The notes: generated by a model from the letters alone, not told the origin. A stretch of 64,000 nt of DNA from Gluconacetobacter diazotrophicus PA1 5 (GCF_000067045.1 NC_010125.1:1402001-1466000); one strand, 5' to 3'. Counted from the stretch's first letter, positions 36,648-46,812 are shown. A program made the numbers and translations.

Positions 36648-37036
36648 TCCTCGATCCTTCTCAGTTCGTCCTGTTCCGCACGTGTCAGGTCGTGCGGAAA
36701 TCGTGGCTCGCAATACTCCAAGACGGGCGTGCCTGACACCCGTCTTTCGTAACGAAATTGGCCCCATGCGCCGAAAATCAGTTCATTTTCGAAACTTATG
36801 GATGGCCCGCAGGCACCTCAAGGAAAAAAGAATCATCAGGCTGTTGCTGCGATGAGCACACGTGGGAAATACTGCTTCGCCCCGCGGCCATGACCTGGCC
36901 ATGCGTGGGACCGGCCCCTATGTTCCATAGCAGTAATGACGCGGTGCGTGGCGGGATGCGCCGACTGGCCGCCGTTGCCCGGCAGCGGCGATTCAGAAGA
37001 TATCCACGATAAGGATCGTCGCCGGTCCCCTGTCGG
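36648..37036. other. Intergenic region upstream of the TonB receptor
   Basis: These 389 bp lie between the stop of the secreted-protein gene at 37037 and the receptor start. No gene is supported. The part near 36770-36850 is A+T-rich and probably contains the receptor promoter. No iron-regulator box could be recognised with confidence. Confidence 0.6.
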
Positions 37037-38038
37037 CTATCGCACGGTCGGACGATGGAGGGACAGGTCGTCCACGACCATATAGGCGATTTCGCCCTGT
37101 TCGGCGTTGGCGCCCTGGGCCGGATCGGCGGCATAGAGGGCGTGAAGCAACGCCCTGTCGAACGACGTGAGGCGGGAGGGCGCCGTCTTCTGGAAATGGC
37201 TGTCGTTGAACAGGCTCATGATGGAGTTCTGGTTGAAACTCTCTCCGAGTCTCGGTCCGGAAAGAACGACGAAAGAGATATAATCTGCCAGTTGTCCCCA
37301 GGTCGATCCCGAAGCAAGTGGTAAATCCACGATAACGATCGTTGAACCTGTTTCGGATTGGGTTGTCTTTTTTATCCAGTCCCCTCCCGAATAGGATTCG
37401 AATTCAGGAACTCCTTGTTCGTTATGCTCGCCAATACCGGGGACGAATGCGTCCATTGCACCAGGTGCCGGGACCCTGAGATTGCTTCGATACCAGCGCA
37501 CGGGGAGATTTTTCCGAAGGTCCGCGGCCGCGATCTCGGGTGGGATCGAAATATGTCTCCCGATGCCCCTGGGAGGTTGTTCGCTGCCGAGCATCGGGGC
37601 GCGCGCGATAATCGCATTGAATGCGTCCGTCCCGTTGTCTGCAAACAGGACAATGACGTTCGCGGTGTCGCAATGTTTCGAGATGCCTGGGATAACCGAT
37701 TCGGCGGCTTTGTTCAGACGATCGACGACGAAGCTGCGAAAGCGCTCGGGAAGACCCGAGACCAGTGGGCAGAATGAACTGTCCCATCGCACGACCTGCC
37801 GATACCACGGCGCATAGACCATTTTATCGACTTCCTGCCGGACCTCGTCCCGGGACATGCCGTTAACGACAATGGTCTCGTGTGCCGGATTGCCAGCGGG
37901 TCCGGGAAGGTCGGCTGCGTGGGCACAGGATAAGGATACGGCGGCGAAAGCCCCTGCCGCCGCGATTCTTTGCAGGCCCACCCTGAAGCTGCGGCGTGTG
38001 GCGGTCCGCCGGACGCCATTTTGCTCACACGGTTGCAT
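37037..38038 (-). CDS. Secreted protein of unknown function, lower G+C
   Basis: The 333-residue protein has a twin-arginine-like or ordinary signal peptide (about 1-41, RRSFRVGLQRIAAAGAFAAVSLSCAHAA). The mature part has two cysteines in WDSSFCPLVSGLP and ISKHCDTANVIVLFADNG, which could form a disulfide. It otherwise looks like one globular domain ending in IAYMVVDDLSLHRPTVR. Similar secreted proteins of unknown function occur in sphingomonads and other alphaproteobacteria. The G+C content is visibly below its neighbours, and it sits between a TonB receptor and tRNA-Phe. ATG 38038 has AGGGAGGG upstream. Confidence 0.8.
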   Translation of the reverse strand: MQPCEQNGVRRTATRRSFRVGLQRIAAAGAFAAVSLSCAHAADLPGPAGNPAHETIVVNGMSRDEVRQEVDKMVYAPWYRQVVRWDSSFCPLVSGLPERFRSFVVDRLNKAAESVIPGISKHCDTANVIVLFADNGTDAFNAIIARAPMLGSEQPPRGIGRHISIPPEIAAADLRKNLPVRWYRSNLRVPAPGAMDAFVPGIGEHNEQGVPEFESYSGGDWIKKTTQSETGSTIVIVDLPLASGSTWGQLADYISFVVLSGPRLGESFNQNSIMSLFNDSHFQKTAPSRLTSFDRALLHALYAADPAQGANAEQGEIAYMVVDDLSLHRPTVR

Positions 38039-38471
38039 TCTGTGCTCCCTCCCTGTCTTTACCGAATGGTAAAGTGGAGTCGATCAATCAATGTAACGTG
38101 TCACGAATTTACATTCATTGACGGTTTGCGTGGTGATGTGAAGGCGGCAAAAGCTTTGGACCGTAACATTACTGTGCGGCATCTTCCATGCTGCCGACAG
38201 GATGCCTGTCCGCGGCATCGTCATGCCATCTGTTCCAGTCTTCCCGTCGCGAGACCTGTCGTAAGAGTCGCAAGAAGCGTACCGGCAAGGAAAAACAATC
38301 ATGGGGCAGCCTCGACCGACCGCGCGGTCGCAGGCGGACGACGTCCGCAAGCGGGCGAATGACGGATCAGCGCCGCCGGGATCGCCAGGGAGCCGGAGAT
38401 CGGCGAACGTCAGCCTACCGGTGCCTGAGCGCGGGGAATATCTGGCGATTTATTGTGATTTGTCGCTTGAA
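38039..38471. other. Intergenic region between tRNA-Phe and the secreted-protein gene
   Basis: These 433 bp hold no supported gene. The 120 bp nearest the secreted-protein gene are A+T-rich and contain its promoter region and an inverted repeat. The remainder abuts the 3' end of tRNA-Phe, a common integration site for islands, but no integrase or duplicated tRNA end is seen. Confidence 0.55.
38057..38074 (-). promoter_or_regulatory. Inverted repeat, possible operator
   Basis: CTTTACC-GAAT-GGTAAAG is a perfect 7-bp inverted repeat 18-36 bp before the start codon at 38038. On the minus strand TTACAT lies 17 bp upstream of TTTACC, so the repeat may overlap the -10 region and bind a regulator. 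Confidence 0.35.
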
Positions 38472-38547
38472 TGGTGCCCAAGGGCGGAATCGAACCACCG
38501 ACACTGCGATTTTCAGTCGCATGCTCTACCAACTGAGCTACTTGGGC
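38472..38547 (-). tRNA. tRNA-Phe (anticodon GAA)
   Basis: The 76-base cloverleaf has a 7-bp acceptor stem (GCCCAAG with CTTGGGC), a standard D arm (GCTCAGTTGGTAGAGC), and an anticodon loop CTGAAAA with anticodon GAA. The T arm has GGTTCGATTCC, and CCA is encoded at the 3' end. It follows yacG on the same strand, an order conserved in many alphaproteobacteria. Confidence 0.97.
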
Positions 38548-38606
38548 ACCGGGCCGTCATCCGGCGCGGGCGGTGCGGTTGGACCGTGCCGCCGTGGGGG
38601 TGTGAT

Positions 38607-38856
38607 CTATCCCACCTCATCGCCGGGATCAACCCGTCTCGGGTCGTTTTCGTCGAAGATTTGTCCGTCCTCGCCGTGGTCCCATCCCTGGTCCGGGTCG
38701 GGCACGCGATAGGTTTCCGAGAACCAGCGGCCCAAATCGATGTCCCCGCAGCGCTTCGAGCAGAAGGGACGGAAGGCCGTCTGCCCCGGGCCGGCCGCAG
38801 ATCGGGCAAGGGGGCAGGGGGGCAAGGTCGGTATTCGTCGGGGTGGGGTCGGTCAT
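38607..38856 (-). pseudogene. yacG: yacG (DNA gyrase inhibitor, zinc protein), frameshifted
   Basis: YacG is a small four-cysteine zinc protein that binds gyrase. The first frame from ATG 38856 gives MTDPTPTNTD...CPICGRPG, holding the first cysteine pair, and then goes astray. The second frame gives TAFRPFCSKRCGDIDLGRW and FSETYRVPDPDQG, holding the second pair and the family C-terminus, to the stop at 38607. One extra base in the four-C run at 38784-38787 explains the shift; removing it would restore one ~80-residue protein. The start overlaps the RNase G-like stop as ATGA. Confidence 0.88.
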
Positions 38857-39959
38857 GGTCGTGTGTCCCGGTCGTATGTCCAGCCCTGGGGCGCCAGGGC
38901 GGGGTCCAGCCGCCAGGCCGGCTGGTGGCCCGACAGGCGCAGGGCGTCGGCGATCGCGTCCGGATCCTCGGCCAGGGCGCGGGCCAGGTCGGTGCCCACG
39001 CGCAGGCCCGGCGGCCGTCCGGGCTGGCCCGCCGACCGGCGGACCCAGTCATCCAGCATCTGCAGCGCCCGGCCCGGCGCGCCGGACAGCATCTCGTGCA
39101 GCGGCGGGCGGATGCGGGTCCGCAGGATTTCGGCCAGCCCCAGGGCGGTGAAGCCCAGGAAGCGCGGCCGCAGCGGGTCTTGGGCCAAGGCGGCCTCGAT
39201 CGTCTCGCGCAGGGCCTGGCGCTTGCGGATCGCCAGTCCCGCCACGTCCAGCACGATGGCGCCGGACAGGTTGCGCAGGCGGATCTGGTGCAGCAACGCC
39301 GGCAGCGCGTCGCGGTTGGCGGCGAATTGCGCCGTCTGCTTGGCGCGCCGGTCGGTGCTGGCGCCTCCGCCGTCCATGTCGATCGCGACCAGCGCCGGGG
39401 TGGGGGTGATGCTGGCGCGCATGCCGCCCGGCAGCGCCACCACCGGGTCGGCCAGTGCCGCGCACGCGGCCTCGGTTTCCTCGTCGAAGGCGCGGGGGAC
39501 ACGTTGCATCCGGGGCCGCAGGCCGGGCGGGAGGCGTGCGGCGATGGCGGCGTCGTCGATCACGATCGGCGCATCCGGCCATGCCTGGGCCAGCGCGTCC
39601 AGCGGGGTGGGGCCACGCGCCAGCAGCGCGGGCGGCCCGGCCGCGTCGCTCCCGCCTTCGGCCTTCAGGCGCGCGCCCTTGCCACCCTGCGGGGCACGGA
39701 CCACGCGGACCAGCACGGCATCGCCTTCGGTCGGGGCCGTGCCGGCCGAGTCCGGCAGGAAGCCGGCGGTGCCGTCGGCCAGGTCGATGAAGGTGCCGCC
39801 CAGGGCGGGCATGCGCGCGCCGGTGCGGCCGCGATGCAGGTCGCCCACGCCGTCGGGGCGGCCCGGGCGCCACAGGGCGTAGTCGCGCAATCCGGTGTCG
39901 TCGGTGACGGCGATGCGGATCTCGCCCGGCGCGCTGGCGGCCAGGATCCGCGTCGTCAC
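38853..39959 (-). CDS. RNase E/G family protein, short divergent form
   Basis: The 368-residue protein occupies the RNase G position between maf and yacG. An S1-like N-terminal part (about 50-100) has MPALGGTFIDLADGTAGFLP. The two metal-binding aspartates of the RNase E/G catalytic centre appear to be kept, in ALVAIDMDGGGAS and GAIVLDVAGLA. It is shorter than typical RNase G and no CPxC zinc-link motif is seen. The GTG start at 39959 overlaps the maf stop in GTGA, and the stop overlaps the yacG start in ATGA. Activity is likely but not certain. Confidence 0.82.
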   Translation of the reverse strand: MTTRILAASAPGEIRIAVTDDTGLRDYALWRPGRPDGVGDLHRGRTGARMPALGGTFIDLADGTAGFLPDSAGTAPTEGDAVLVRVVRAPQGGKGARLKAEGGSDAAGPPALLARGPTPLDALAQAWPDAPIVIDDAAIAARLPPGLRPRMQRVPRAFDEETEAACAALADPVVALPGGMRASITPTPALVAIDMDGGGASTDRRAKQTAQFAANRDALPALLHQIRLRNLSGAIVLDVAGLAIRKRQALRETIEAALAQDPLRPRFLGFTALGLAEILRTRIRPPLHEMLSGAPGRALQMLDDWVRRSAGQPGRPPGLRVGTDLARALAEDPDAIADALRLSGHQPAWRLDPALAPQGWTYDRDTRP

Positions 39960-40594
39960 CGGATCCAGTCCCCTTTCTGGCCGCGCAGCATCTGCGCGAC
40001 CTCGAACAGCGGCAGGCCGATCACGGCGGAGGGGCTGCCGGACAGGAAGCGGATGAAGGCGGCGGCATGGCCCTGGACGGCATAGCCCCCGGCCTTGCCG
40101 TCCCAGTCGCCCGCATCCAGCAGGGCGTCGATCTGCCGGTCGGTCAGGCGGGAGAAGGCGACGGTGCTGAAGACCACGCGCTCGGCCGGGCGCCCCGCGG
40201 TCCACGATGCCGTCGGGCGCAGGGCCACGGCGGTCAGCACCGTGTGGCGCCGGCCGGACAGCAGGGACAGGCACTGCTGCGCGGTTGCGCGATCCTCGGC
40301 CTTGGGCAGGATGCGCCGGCCCAGTGCCACCACCGTGTCCGCGCCCAGCACCAGGGCGGGTTCGTCCAGCGTGGCCGCGACATGGGCGGCCTTTTCCCGC
40401 GCCAGGCGCTGGGCATAGGGGCGGGGCAGTTCGCCGGCGTGCGGCCGTTCGTCGAGATCGGCGGCGATGATTCGCCCTGGTACCAGTCCGATCTGCGCCA
40501 GCAGGTCGCGCCGGCGGGGCGAGGCGGAGGCCAGGACGAGCCGGGGCTCCCCCACCCCCGGATCCCCCACCTGGGGCGGGGCGCTGTCGGACAT
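39956..40594 (-). CDS. maf: Maf-family nucleotide pyrophosphatase
   Basis: The 212-residue protein has the Maf hallmarks LVLASASPRRRDLLAQIG near the N-terminus, LVLGADTVVALG and the C-terminal VIGLPLFEV. Maf proteins hydrolyse dTTP/UTP or modified nucleotides to monophosphates, a house-cleaning role. It is 13 bp after infA and overlaps the next gene by four bases. Confidence 0.95.
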   Translation of the reverse strand: MSDSAPPQVGDPGVGEPRLVLASASPRRRDLLAQIGLVPGRIIAADLDERPHAGELPRPYAQRLAREKAAHVAATLDEPALVLGADTVVALGRRILPKAEDRATAQQCLSLLSGRRHTVLTAVALRPTASWTAGRPAERVVFSTVAFSRLTDRQIDALLDAGDWDGKAGGYAVQGHAAAFIRFLSGSPSAVIGLPLFEVAQMLRGQKGDWIR

Positions 40595-40607
40595 GGAGCG
40601 GTCCGCC

Positions 40608-40826
40608 TTACTTGAAGCGGAAGGTGATGCGACCCTTGCTGAGATCGTACGGGGTCATTTCGACATTCACCCGGTCGCCGGCCAGGACGCGGATGCGGTT
40701 CTTGCGCATCTTGCCGCTGGTGTGGGCCAGAATCATGTGCTCGTTGTCCAGTTTCACGCGGAACATGGCGTTGGGCAGCAGCTCGGTCACCGTGCCGCTG
40801 AATTCGATCATGTCTTCTTTAGACAT
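40608..40826 (-). CDS. infA: Translation initiation factor IF-1
   Basis: The 72-residue protein is a single S1-type OB-fold domain with typical [20 protein letters not shown] and [17 protein letters not shown], ending FRFK. IF-1 occupies the ribosomal A site during initiation. The length is exactly that of the family. It is the first gene of infA-maf-RNase G-yacG, with about 140 bp separating it from hisD. Confidence 0.99.
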   Translation of the reverse strand: MSKEDMIEFSGTVTELLPNAMFRVKLDNEHMILAHTSGKMRKNRIRVLAGDRVNVEMTPYDLSKGRITFRFK

Positions 40827-40966
40827 CGTGTCCTTCGATCATCTTGTTGACCGGCGCCGGGCCGGCAGAACGGTGCAGGCGGAACCGCTGGATCGGCCAG
40901 GTGGCGCGATCCAGCGGCCCATGAAGTGGAATGCAGGCGGATATGTGCGGATTGTAGGCACTGCGG

Positions 40967-42280
40967 TCAAGCTTTGTCGGACTCGCGCGCCACGGCGTCC
41001 AGCCGCGCCGACACGCTCAGCGCGTGTGCGTCCAGCCCCTCGGCCCGCGCCAGGGCCACCGCCGCCGGCCCGATCCGGCGCAGCGCGTCCGGCCCCGCGC
41101 CGATGAAGGTCGTGCGCTTCAGGAAGTCGAACACCGACAGGCCCGAGGCGAAGCGCGCGGTCCGGCTGGTGGGCAGGACATGGTTCGGACCGCCGACATA
41201 ATCGCCGATCGCCTCGGCGCATTGCCGGCCCAGGAAGATCGCCCCGGCATGGCGGACCCGGGCGAACAGCGGTTCCGGATCGGCCAGCAGCAGTTCCAGA
41301 TGTTCGGGCGCGATCGCGTCGATCAGCGACGCGGCCTCGTCCAGGTCGCGCACGGTGATGATGGCGCCGTGGGCGCCCCAGCTCGCCCCCGCGATGGCGG
41401 CGCGGGGCAGGGTGCGCAGTTCGGCCTCGACCGCCTCCGCCACCCGGTCGGCCAGGGTGGCGTCCTGGGTGATCAGGATCGACTGCGCCAGGGCGTCATG
41501 CTCGGCCTGCGCCAGCAGGTCCAGCGCGACGATGCGCGGATCGGTGCCGCTGTCGGCCACCACCACGACCTCGGACGGGCCGGCGATGCTGTCGATGCCC
41601 ACCCGGCCGAACACCTGACGCTTGGCCTCGGCCACATAGGCGTTGCCGGGTCCGACCACGCGGTCCACCGGGCGGATGGTCGCGGTGCCGTAGGCCATGG
41701 CCGCCACGGCCTGCGCCCCGCCGACGCGATAGATCTCGGTCACGCCGGCGCGTCGGGCGGCGGCCAGCACCAGCGGATTCAGCACGCCGTCCGGGGTCGG
41801 CACGCACATCGCCAGCCGCGCCGCCCCCGCCACCCGCGCGGGCATGGCGTTCATCAGGACCGAGGACGGATAGGCCGCCGTGCCGCCGGGCACGTACAGC
41901 CCGACCGCGTCCAGCGCCGTCCAGCGCATGCCCAGATCCACCCCGTCCGCGTCGGTATAGCGCAGGTCGGCCGGCATCTGGGCGCGGTGGAAGGCCTCGA
42001 TCCGGGTGGCCGCGACATCCAGGGCCGCCAGCAGGTCGGGCGGGACCCGGGCGCAGGCGGCCTCGATCTCGGCCTCGGTGATGCGCAGGCGGTCCGGCGT
42101 GACCGGCATGCGGTCGAACCGGGCGGTATAGGCGCACAGCGCCTCGTCGCCCCGCGCACGCACGGCGGCCAGGATCTCGGCGACCGGGGCATCGACGCGG
42201 GCGGTGTCGCCCTCGCGGTCGTCCAGCAGGCGGGCGAAGGCGGCACGGAAATCGGGTTGCGCGGTATCCAGCCGTTTCAT
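40967..42280 (-). CDS. hisD: Histidinol dehydrogenase
   Basis: The 437-residue enzyme catalyses the last two oxidations of histidine synthesis (histidinol to histidine). Family motifs include GLYVPGGTAAYPSSVLMNA and VGGAQAVAAMAYGTATI. The zinc-site region GPSEVVVVADSG, QAEHDALAQSILIT and the active-site EHLELLL are also present. ATG 42280 overlaps the hisG stop by four bases, so the two are translationally coupled. The frame is open far upstream inside hisG, but the real start is clear. Confidence 0.97.
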   Translation of the reverse strand: MKRLDTAQPDFRAAFARLLDDREGDTARVDAPVAEILAAVRARGDEALCAYTARFDRMPVTPDRLRITEAEIEAACARVPPDLLAALDVAATRIEAFHRAQMPADLRYTDADGVDLGMRWTALDAVGLYVPGGTAAYPSSVLMNAMPARVAGAARLAMCVPTPDGVLNPLVLAAARRAGVTEIYRVGGAQAVAAMAYGTATIRPVDRVVGPGNAYVAEAKRQVFGRVGIDSIAGPSEVVVVADSGTDPRIVALDLLAQAEHDALAQSILITQDATLADRVAEAVEAELRTLPRAAIAGASWGAHGAIITVRDLDEAASLIDAIAPEHLELLLADPEPLFARVRHAGAIFLGRQCAEAIGDYVGGPNHVLPTSRTARFASGLSVFDFLKRTTFIGAGPDALRRIGPAAVALARAEGLDAHALSVSARLDAVARESDKA

Positions 42281-42984
42281 GCGCTGACGGTCTCCGCCAC
42301 CGTGGACGCGGCCAGGGCGTGGCGGAAGCGCGCGATCAGCGCGCCGATCCGCTCCGGCTGGGTCTTCAGCGCCGTGCGGTTGACGATCAGCCGGCTGGTG
42401 ACGGTCGCGATCGTCTCGGTCTCCTCCAGCCCGTTGGCGCGCAGGGTGGACCCGGTATCGACCAGGTCCACGATCAGGTGCGACAGGTCCAGCACCGGGG
42501 CCAGCTCCATCGCGCCGTGCAGGTGCACGATGTCGGCATTGATGCCGCGCGCGGCGAAATGGCGGCGGGTGATGGCCGGATATTTGGTGGCCACCCGCAC
42601 CCGCGACCAGCGCGCGGGATTGTCGGTTCCTTCCTGCCCCCTGGGCCGGGCGACCGACACGCGGCAGGCGCCGATCCGCAGGTCCAGCGGGGCGTAGATC
42701 TCGGGATAGTCGAATTCCATCAGCACGTCGGCGCCGCAGATGCCCAGTTGCGCGCCGCCGAAGGCCACGAAGGTCGCGACGTCGAACGAGCGCACGCGCA
42801 CCACGTCCAGCATCGCATCGTCGGTGGGAAAGCGCAGGCGGCGGCTGCCCTCGTCCAGGCAGTCGGCGGCGGGCGTCAGGCCGGCCCCGGCCAGCAGCGG
42901 GGCGGCGGCCTTCAGGATGCGTCCCTTGGGCAGGGCGAGGATCAGCTTCGTGTCCTGGGTTGTCTCCCGGGTTAGGGCGGTCAT
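42277..42984 (-). CDS. hisG: ATP phosphoribosyltransferase, short form
   Basis: The 235-residue protein catalyses the first step of histidine synthesis. Motifs include LILALPKGRILKAAAPLL, GICGADVLMEF and the PRPP-binding LIVDLVDTGSTLRANGL. The length shows the short form, which lacks the regulatory domain and depends on the HisZ subunit; no hisZ is in this window. It overlaps hisD in ATGA. Confidence 0.96.
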   Translation of the reverse strand: MTALTRETTQDTKLILALPKGRILKAAAPLLAGAGLTPAADCLDEGSRRLRFPTDDAMLDVVRVRSFDVATFVAFGGAQLGICGADVLMEFDYPEIYAPLDLRIGACRVSVARPRGQEGTDNPARWSRVRVATKYPAITRRHFAARGINADIVHLHGAMELAPVLDLSHLIVDLVDTGSTLRANGLEETETIATVTSRLIVNRTALKTQPERIGALIARFRHALAASTVAETVSA

Positions 42985-43089
42985 GCGGTCTCCAGCTACA
43001 AAACGCGCGCCCCATGCGATACCGGCCAGGCGCCATGTGGGCTGCGCCTTATCACATTCCGCCCCGCCGCAGGAAGGGCGCGCGCCGCA

Positions 43090-44352
<1,263 letters not shown>

Positions 44353-44362
44353 GGCCGGGCTC

Positions 44363-44917
44363 CTACATCCGTGGGGTCGCGACGCCGCGCTGTCCCATAT
44401 ATTTGCCCGCCCGGTCGGCATAGCTGACCTCGCACGGCGACGCGCCCTGGAAGAACAGGAACTGGCAGATCCCCTCGTTGGCGTAGATGCGCGCCGGCAG
44501 GGGGGTGGTGTTGCTGATCTCGATCGTCACCTGGCCTTCCCATTCGGGCTCCAGCGGGGTGACGTTCACGATGATGCCGCAGCGGGCATAGGTGGACTTG
44601 CCCAGGCAGACGACCAGCGTGTCGCGCGGGATGCGGAAATATTCCACCGTGTGCGCCAGCGCGAAGCTGTTGGGTGGAATGATGCAGACCGGCCCCTCAC
44701 GCGTGACGAAGCTGTTGGACGCGAAGTTCTTGGGGTCGACGATGGCGTTGTCGACGTCGGTGAAGATCTTGAATTCCGATGCCACCCGCGCGTCGTACCC
44801 GTACGAGGACAGGCCGTAGGAAATCACGCCCTCGCGCGTCTGCTGCTCGACGAACGGTTCGATCATCCCGGCCTCGCGGGCCTGCTGTCTGATCCAGCTA
44901 TCGGGCATAATCGGCAT
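44363..44917 (-). CDS. dcd: dCTP deaminase
   Basis: The 184-residue trimeric enzyme deaminates dCTP to dUTP on the way to dTMP. Motifs include [20 protein letters not shown], the catalytic-loop [19 protein letters not shown] and the C-terminal [18 protein letters not shown] 44917 was chosen because it gives the standard [13 protein letters not shown] start; the frame extends 11 codons upstream. The gene is the first of dcd-murA. Confidence 0.97.
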   Translation of the reverse strand: MPIMPDSWIRQQAREAGMIEPFVEQQTREGVISYGLSSYGYDARVASEFKIFTDVDNAIVDPKNFASNSFVTREGPVCIIPPNSFALAHTVEYFRIPRDTLVVCLGKSTYARCGIIVNVTPLEPEWEGQVTIEISNTTPLPARIYANEGICQFLFFQGASPCEVSYADRAGKYMGQRGVATPRM

Positions 44918-45000
44918 CAAAGATCCTTCCGTCGCGTGGAGGGTGACCATCCTCCTCCCTGCCAGCCCCGACCACTAGCGAAGGCCGCGCCCGACCGCAA

Positions 45001-45180
45001 TCAGCTCTTTGCGCCGTCCTCGGCCGCCGCGTCCGGGACGGGCGGCGCGGCGGGCGCGTCGGCGCGGGCGCGCGACTGCTGCTTGCGCCGGCGCAGGTTC
45101 TCGCGCAGGGCGGCGGCCTCGCGCGCCAGGCGCTCCTGCCGGGCGGCCTCGGCCTTCTCGGCCTTGCTCTTTTCGGTCAT
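45001..45180 (-). CDS. Small charged protein of unknown function (59 aa)
   Basis: The 59-residue, lysine/arginine/glutamate-rich protein starts MTEKSKAEKAEAARQERLAR. It is one long helix (to about residue 36) followed by an Ala/Pro-rich tail. Similar very short proteins occur next to murA in alphaproteobacteria, function unknown. The start overlaps the stop of the upstream 84-residue membrane protein gene as ATGA, so the two are coupled. It ends 83 bp before dcd. Confidence 0.75.
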   Translation of the reverse strand: MTEKSKAEKAEAARQERLAREAAALRENLRRRKQQSRARADAPAAPPVPDAAAEDGAKS

Positions 45181-45431
45181 CGCCGCCGGGCCGCCCACAG
45201 CAGCACCAGCGACCCCGCCATCAGCAGCGCGCCGGTGCAGTCCAGGACCAGGCTGGGCCATCCGTGCCACAGCAGCGGCCAGTGCCACTGGGACTGGCCG
45301 ATTTCCAGCAGGATGCTGGTGCCGAAGCAGAACACCGCCAGGCTCTGCGCCCAGGACACCAGGGACGTGGACAGCCGGGCCGGGGGGCGCGGGGCGGCGC
45401 GCGTGCCGCGCCGCGACGGGTTACTGGACAT
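45177..45431 (-). CDS. Small two-helix membrane protein (84 aa)
   Basis: The 84-residue protein has a basic N-terminal segment and two predicted transmembrane helices (about 27-46, SLAVFCFGTSILLEIG, and 57-80, LVLDCTGALLMAGSLVLLWA). Function is unknown. It overlaps the glycosyltransferase stop upstream by 11 bp and the 59-residue gene downstream by 4 bp, forming a tightly packed three-gene unit. Confidence 0.75.
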   Translation of the reverse strand: MSSNPSRRGTRAAPRPPARLSTSLVSWAQSLAVFCFGTSILLEIGQSQWHWPLLWHGWPSLVLDCTGALLMAGSLVLLWAARRR

Positions 45432-46710
45432 GGGCGGTTCCTGTGAGGTCGGTTCTGTCGGGGGGCGTATCCCCGGGCGTGGCATCGGGTGTGGCATCGC
45501 CTTGGGCGGCCTGCCAGGCGAACCATCCGGCCAGGCTGGAGCCCAGGATTTCATCATACACCGCCAGGGTGGCCTGCTGCATCGCGGCCGTGGTGTAGCT
45601 TGCCTGCACGCTTGCCCGGGCGGCGGCGCCCAGGGCGGCGGCGTCTTCGGGCGCCATGTCCAGCACCGCGCGGATCGCCCCGGCCAGGGCGGAGGCATCG
45701 CCGGGGGGCACCAGCAGGCCGGTCTGCCCGTGCGCGACGGTTTCCATCGCCGCGCCGTGGGCGGCCACGATCACCGGCCGGGCCATGGCCTGGGCCTCGA
45801 TCACCACGCGGCCGAAGGGCTCGGGCCGCAGCGACGGCATGACCACGACGTCCGCCAGCGCCAGGGCGGCGGGCATGTCCGCGCACAGGCCGGCGAAATA
45901 GACCCGCCCGCGCAGGGCGGGCTGGGTTTCCGCCATCTGCGTCAGGCTGCGCGCGAACCGGTCGCGGCGCCGCGCCGGCCCGACGAAGACGCAGGCCCAG
46001 TCGCGCCCGCTGCCGCCCCTGGCCTGCTCCTGGGCCTCCATCCGCGCCAGCGCCTCCAGCAGCAGGGCCTGGCCCTTCCAGGGGGTGATCCGGCCGGGCA
46101 GCATGATGATCGCCGCGTCCTCGGGCAGGCCCCATTGCTCGGCCAGGGCCTGGATGCGGGGGCCGCGCACGATGTCGGGGTCGAAACGCGCGGTATCCAC
46201 CCCGCGCGGGATCAGCCGCAGCCGGTCCGGTCCCACCCCGTAATCGCGGGCCAGGCGCTGCGCGATGAAGGCGCTGATGGCGATGACCCGCCGCCCCGAT
46301 GCCATGACGGCATTGTACCGCCGCTTGCCCGGAACGCTCTCGCGGTACACGCCGTGCCATGTCGTCACCAGCGGCACCCCGGTGCGCCGGCAGGCCAGCG
46401 CCGCCGACCAGCCGGGGGCGCGCGACCGCGCATGGACCAGATGCACCCCCTGCGCGCGGATCAGCCGTGCCAGCCGCCGTGCATTGAGCAGGATTCGCAG
46501 CGGGTTCTTCGTGCGCAGGTCGATCGGCATATGCACGCCGCCGGCATGGCGCAGGCGGGCCAGCAGCCGGCCGCCGGCGCACGCCACCAGCGCCACGCCC
46601 CCGGCGCGGGTGATGGCGTCGGCCATTTCGATGGTGCCCTGCTCGATCCCCCCCGCGTCCAAGGCGGGCAGCACCTGAAGAATGACGGGGCGATGCGCAA
46701 GCGACTCCAT
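45421..46710 (-). CDS. Glycosyltransferase family 4 protein
   Basis: The 429-residue protein has the GT-B fold. The N-terminal part has VLQVLPALDAGGIEQGTIEMA (N-terminal glycine-rich loop) and HARSRAPGWSAALACR. The C-terminal donor domain has MLPGRITPWKGQALLLEAL and the EX7E-type region RPEPFGRVVIEAQAMARPV. It probably adds a sugar to a cell-surface glycan such as lipopolysaccharide. ATG 46710 is chosen; an in-frame ATG at 46725 is possible. It is the first gene of a compact unit with two small proteins. Confidence 0.92.
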   Translation of the reverse strand: MESLAHRPVILQVLPALDAGGIEQGTIEMADAITRAGGVALVACAGGRLLARLRHAGGVHMPIDLRTKNPLRILLNARRLARLIRAQGVHLVHARSRAPGWSAALACRRTGVPLVTTWHGVYRESVPGKRRYNAVMASGRRVIAISAFIAQRLARDYGVGPDRLRLIPRGVDTARFDPDIVRGPRIQALAEQWGLPEDAAIIMLPGRITPWKGQALLLEALARMEAQEQARGGSGRDWACVFVGPARRRDRFARSLTQMAETQPALRGRVYFAGLCADMPAALALADVVVMPSLRPEPFGRVVIEAQAMARPVIVAAHGAAMETVAHGQTGLLVPPGDASALAGAIRAVLDMAPEDAAALGAAARASVQASYTTAAMQQATLAVYDEILGSSLAGWFAWQAAQGDATPDATPGDTPPDRTDLTGTAHVQ

Positions 46711-46812
46711 GCGCCCGCTTAGCATGAACCGGCGGCCAGTGCATCGTTCCGCCCGCGTTGCGCGAAGGGGGCGGGCTTGACCGCCGCCTCCCGGCCTGCG
46801 CCAAATCACCCC

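Noticed and set aside
38084-38350. 88-codon frame upstream of the secreted-protein gene
   Set aside because: It has no plausible ribosome binding site and a cysteine-rich, low-similarity composition unlike coding sequence here.
38472-38547. tRNA-Phe as an occupied integration site
   Set aside because: No integrase and no repeated tRNA 3' end were found in the window, so an integrated element cannot be shown.
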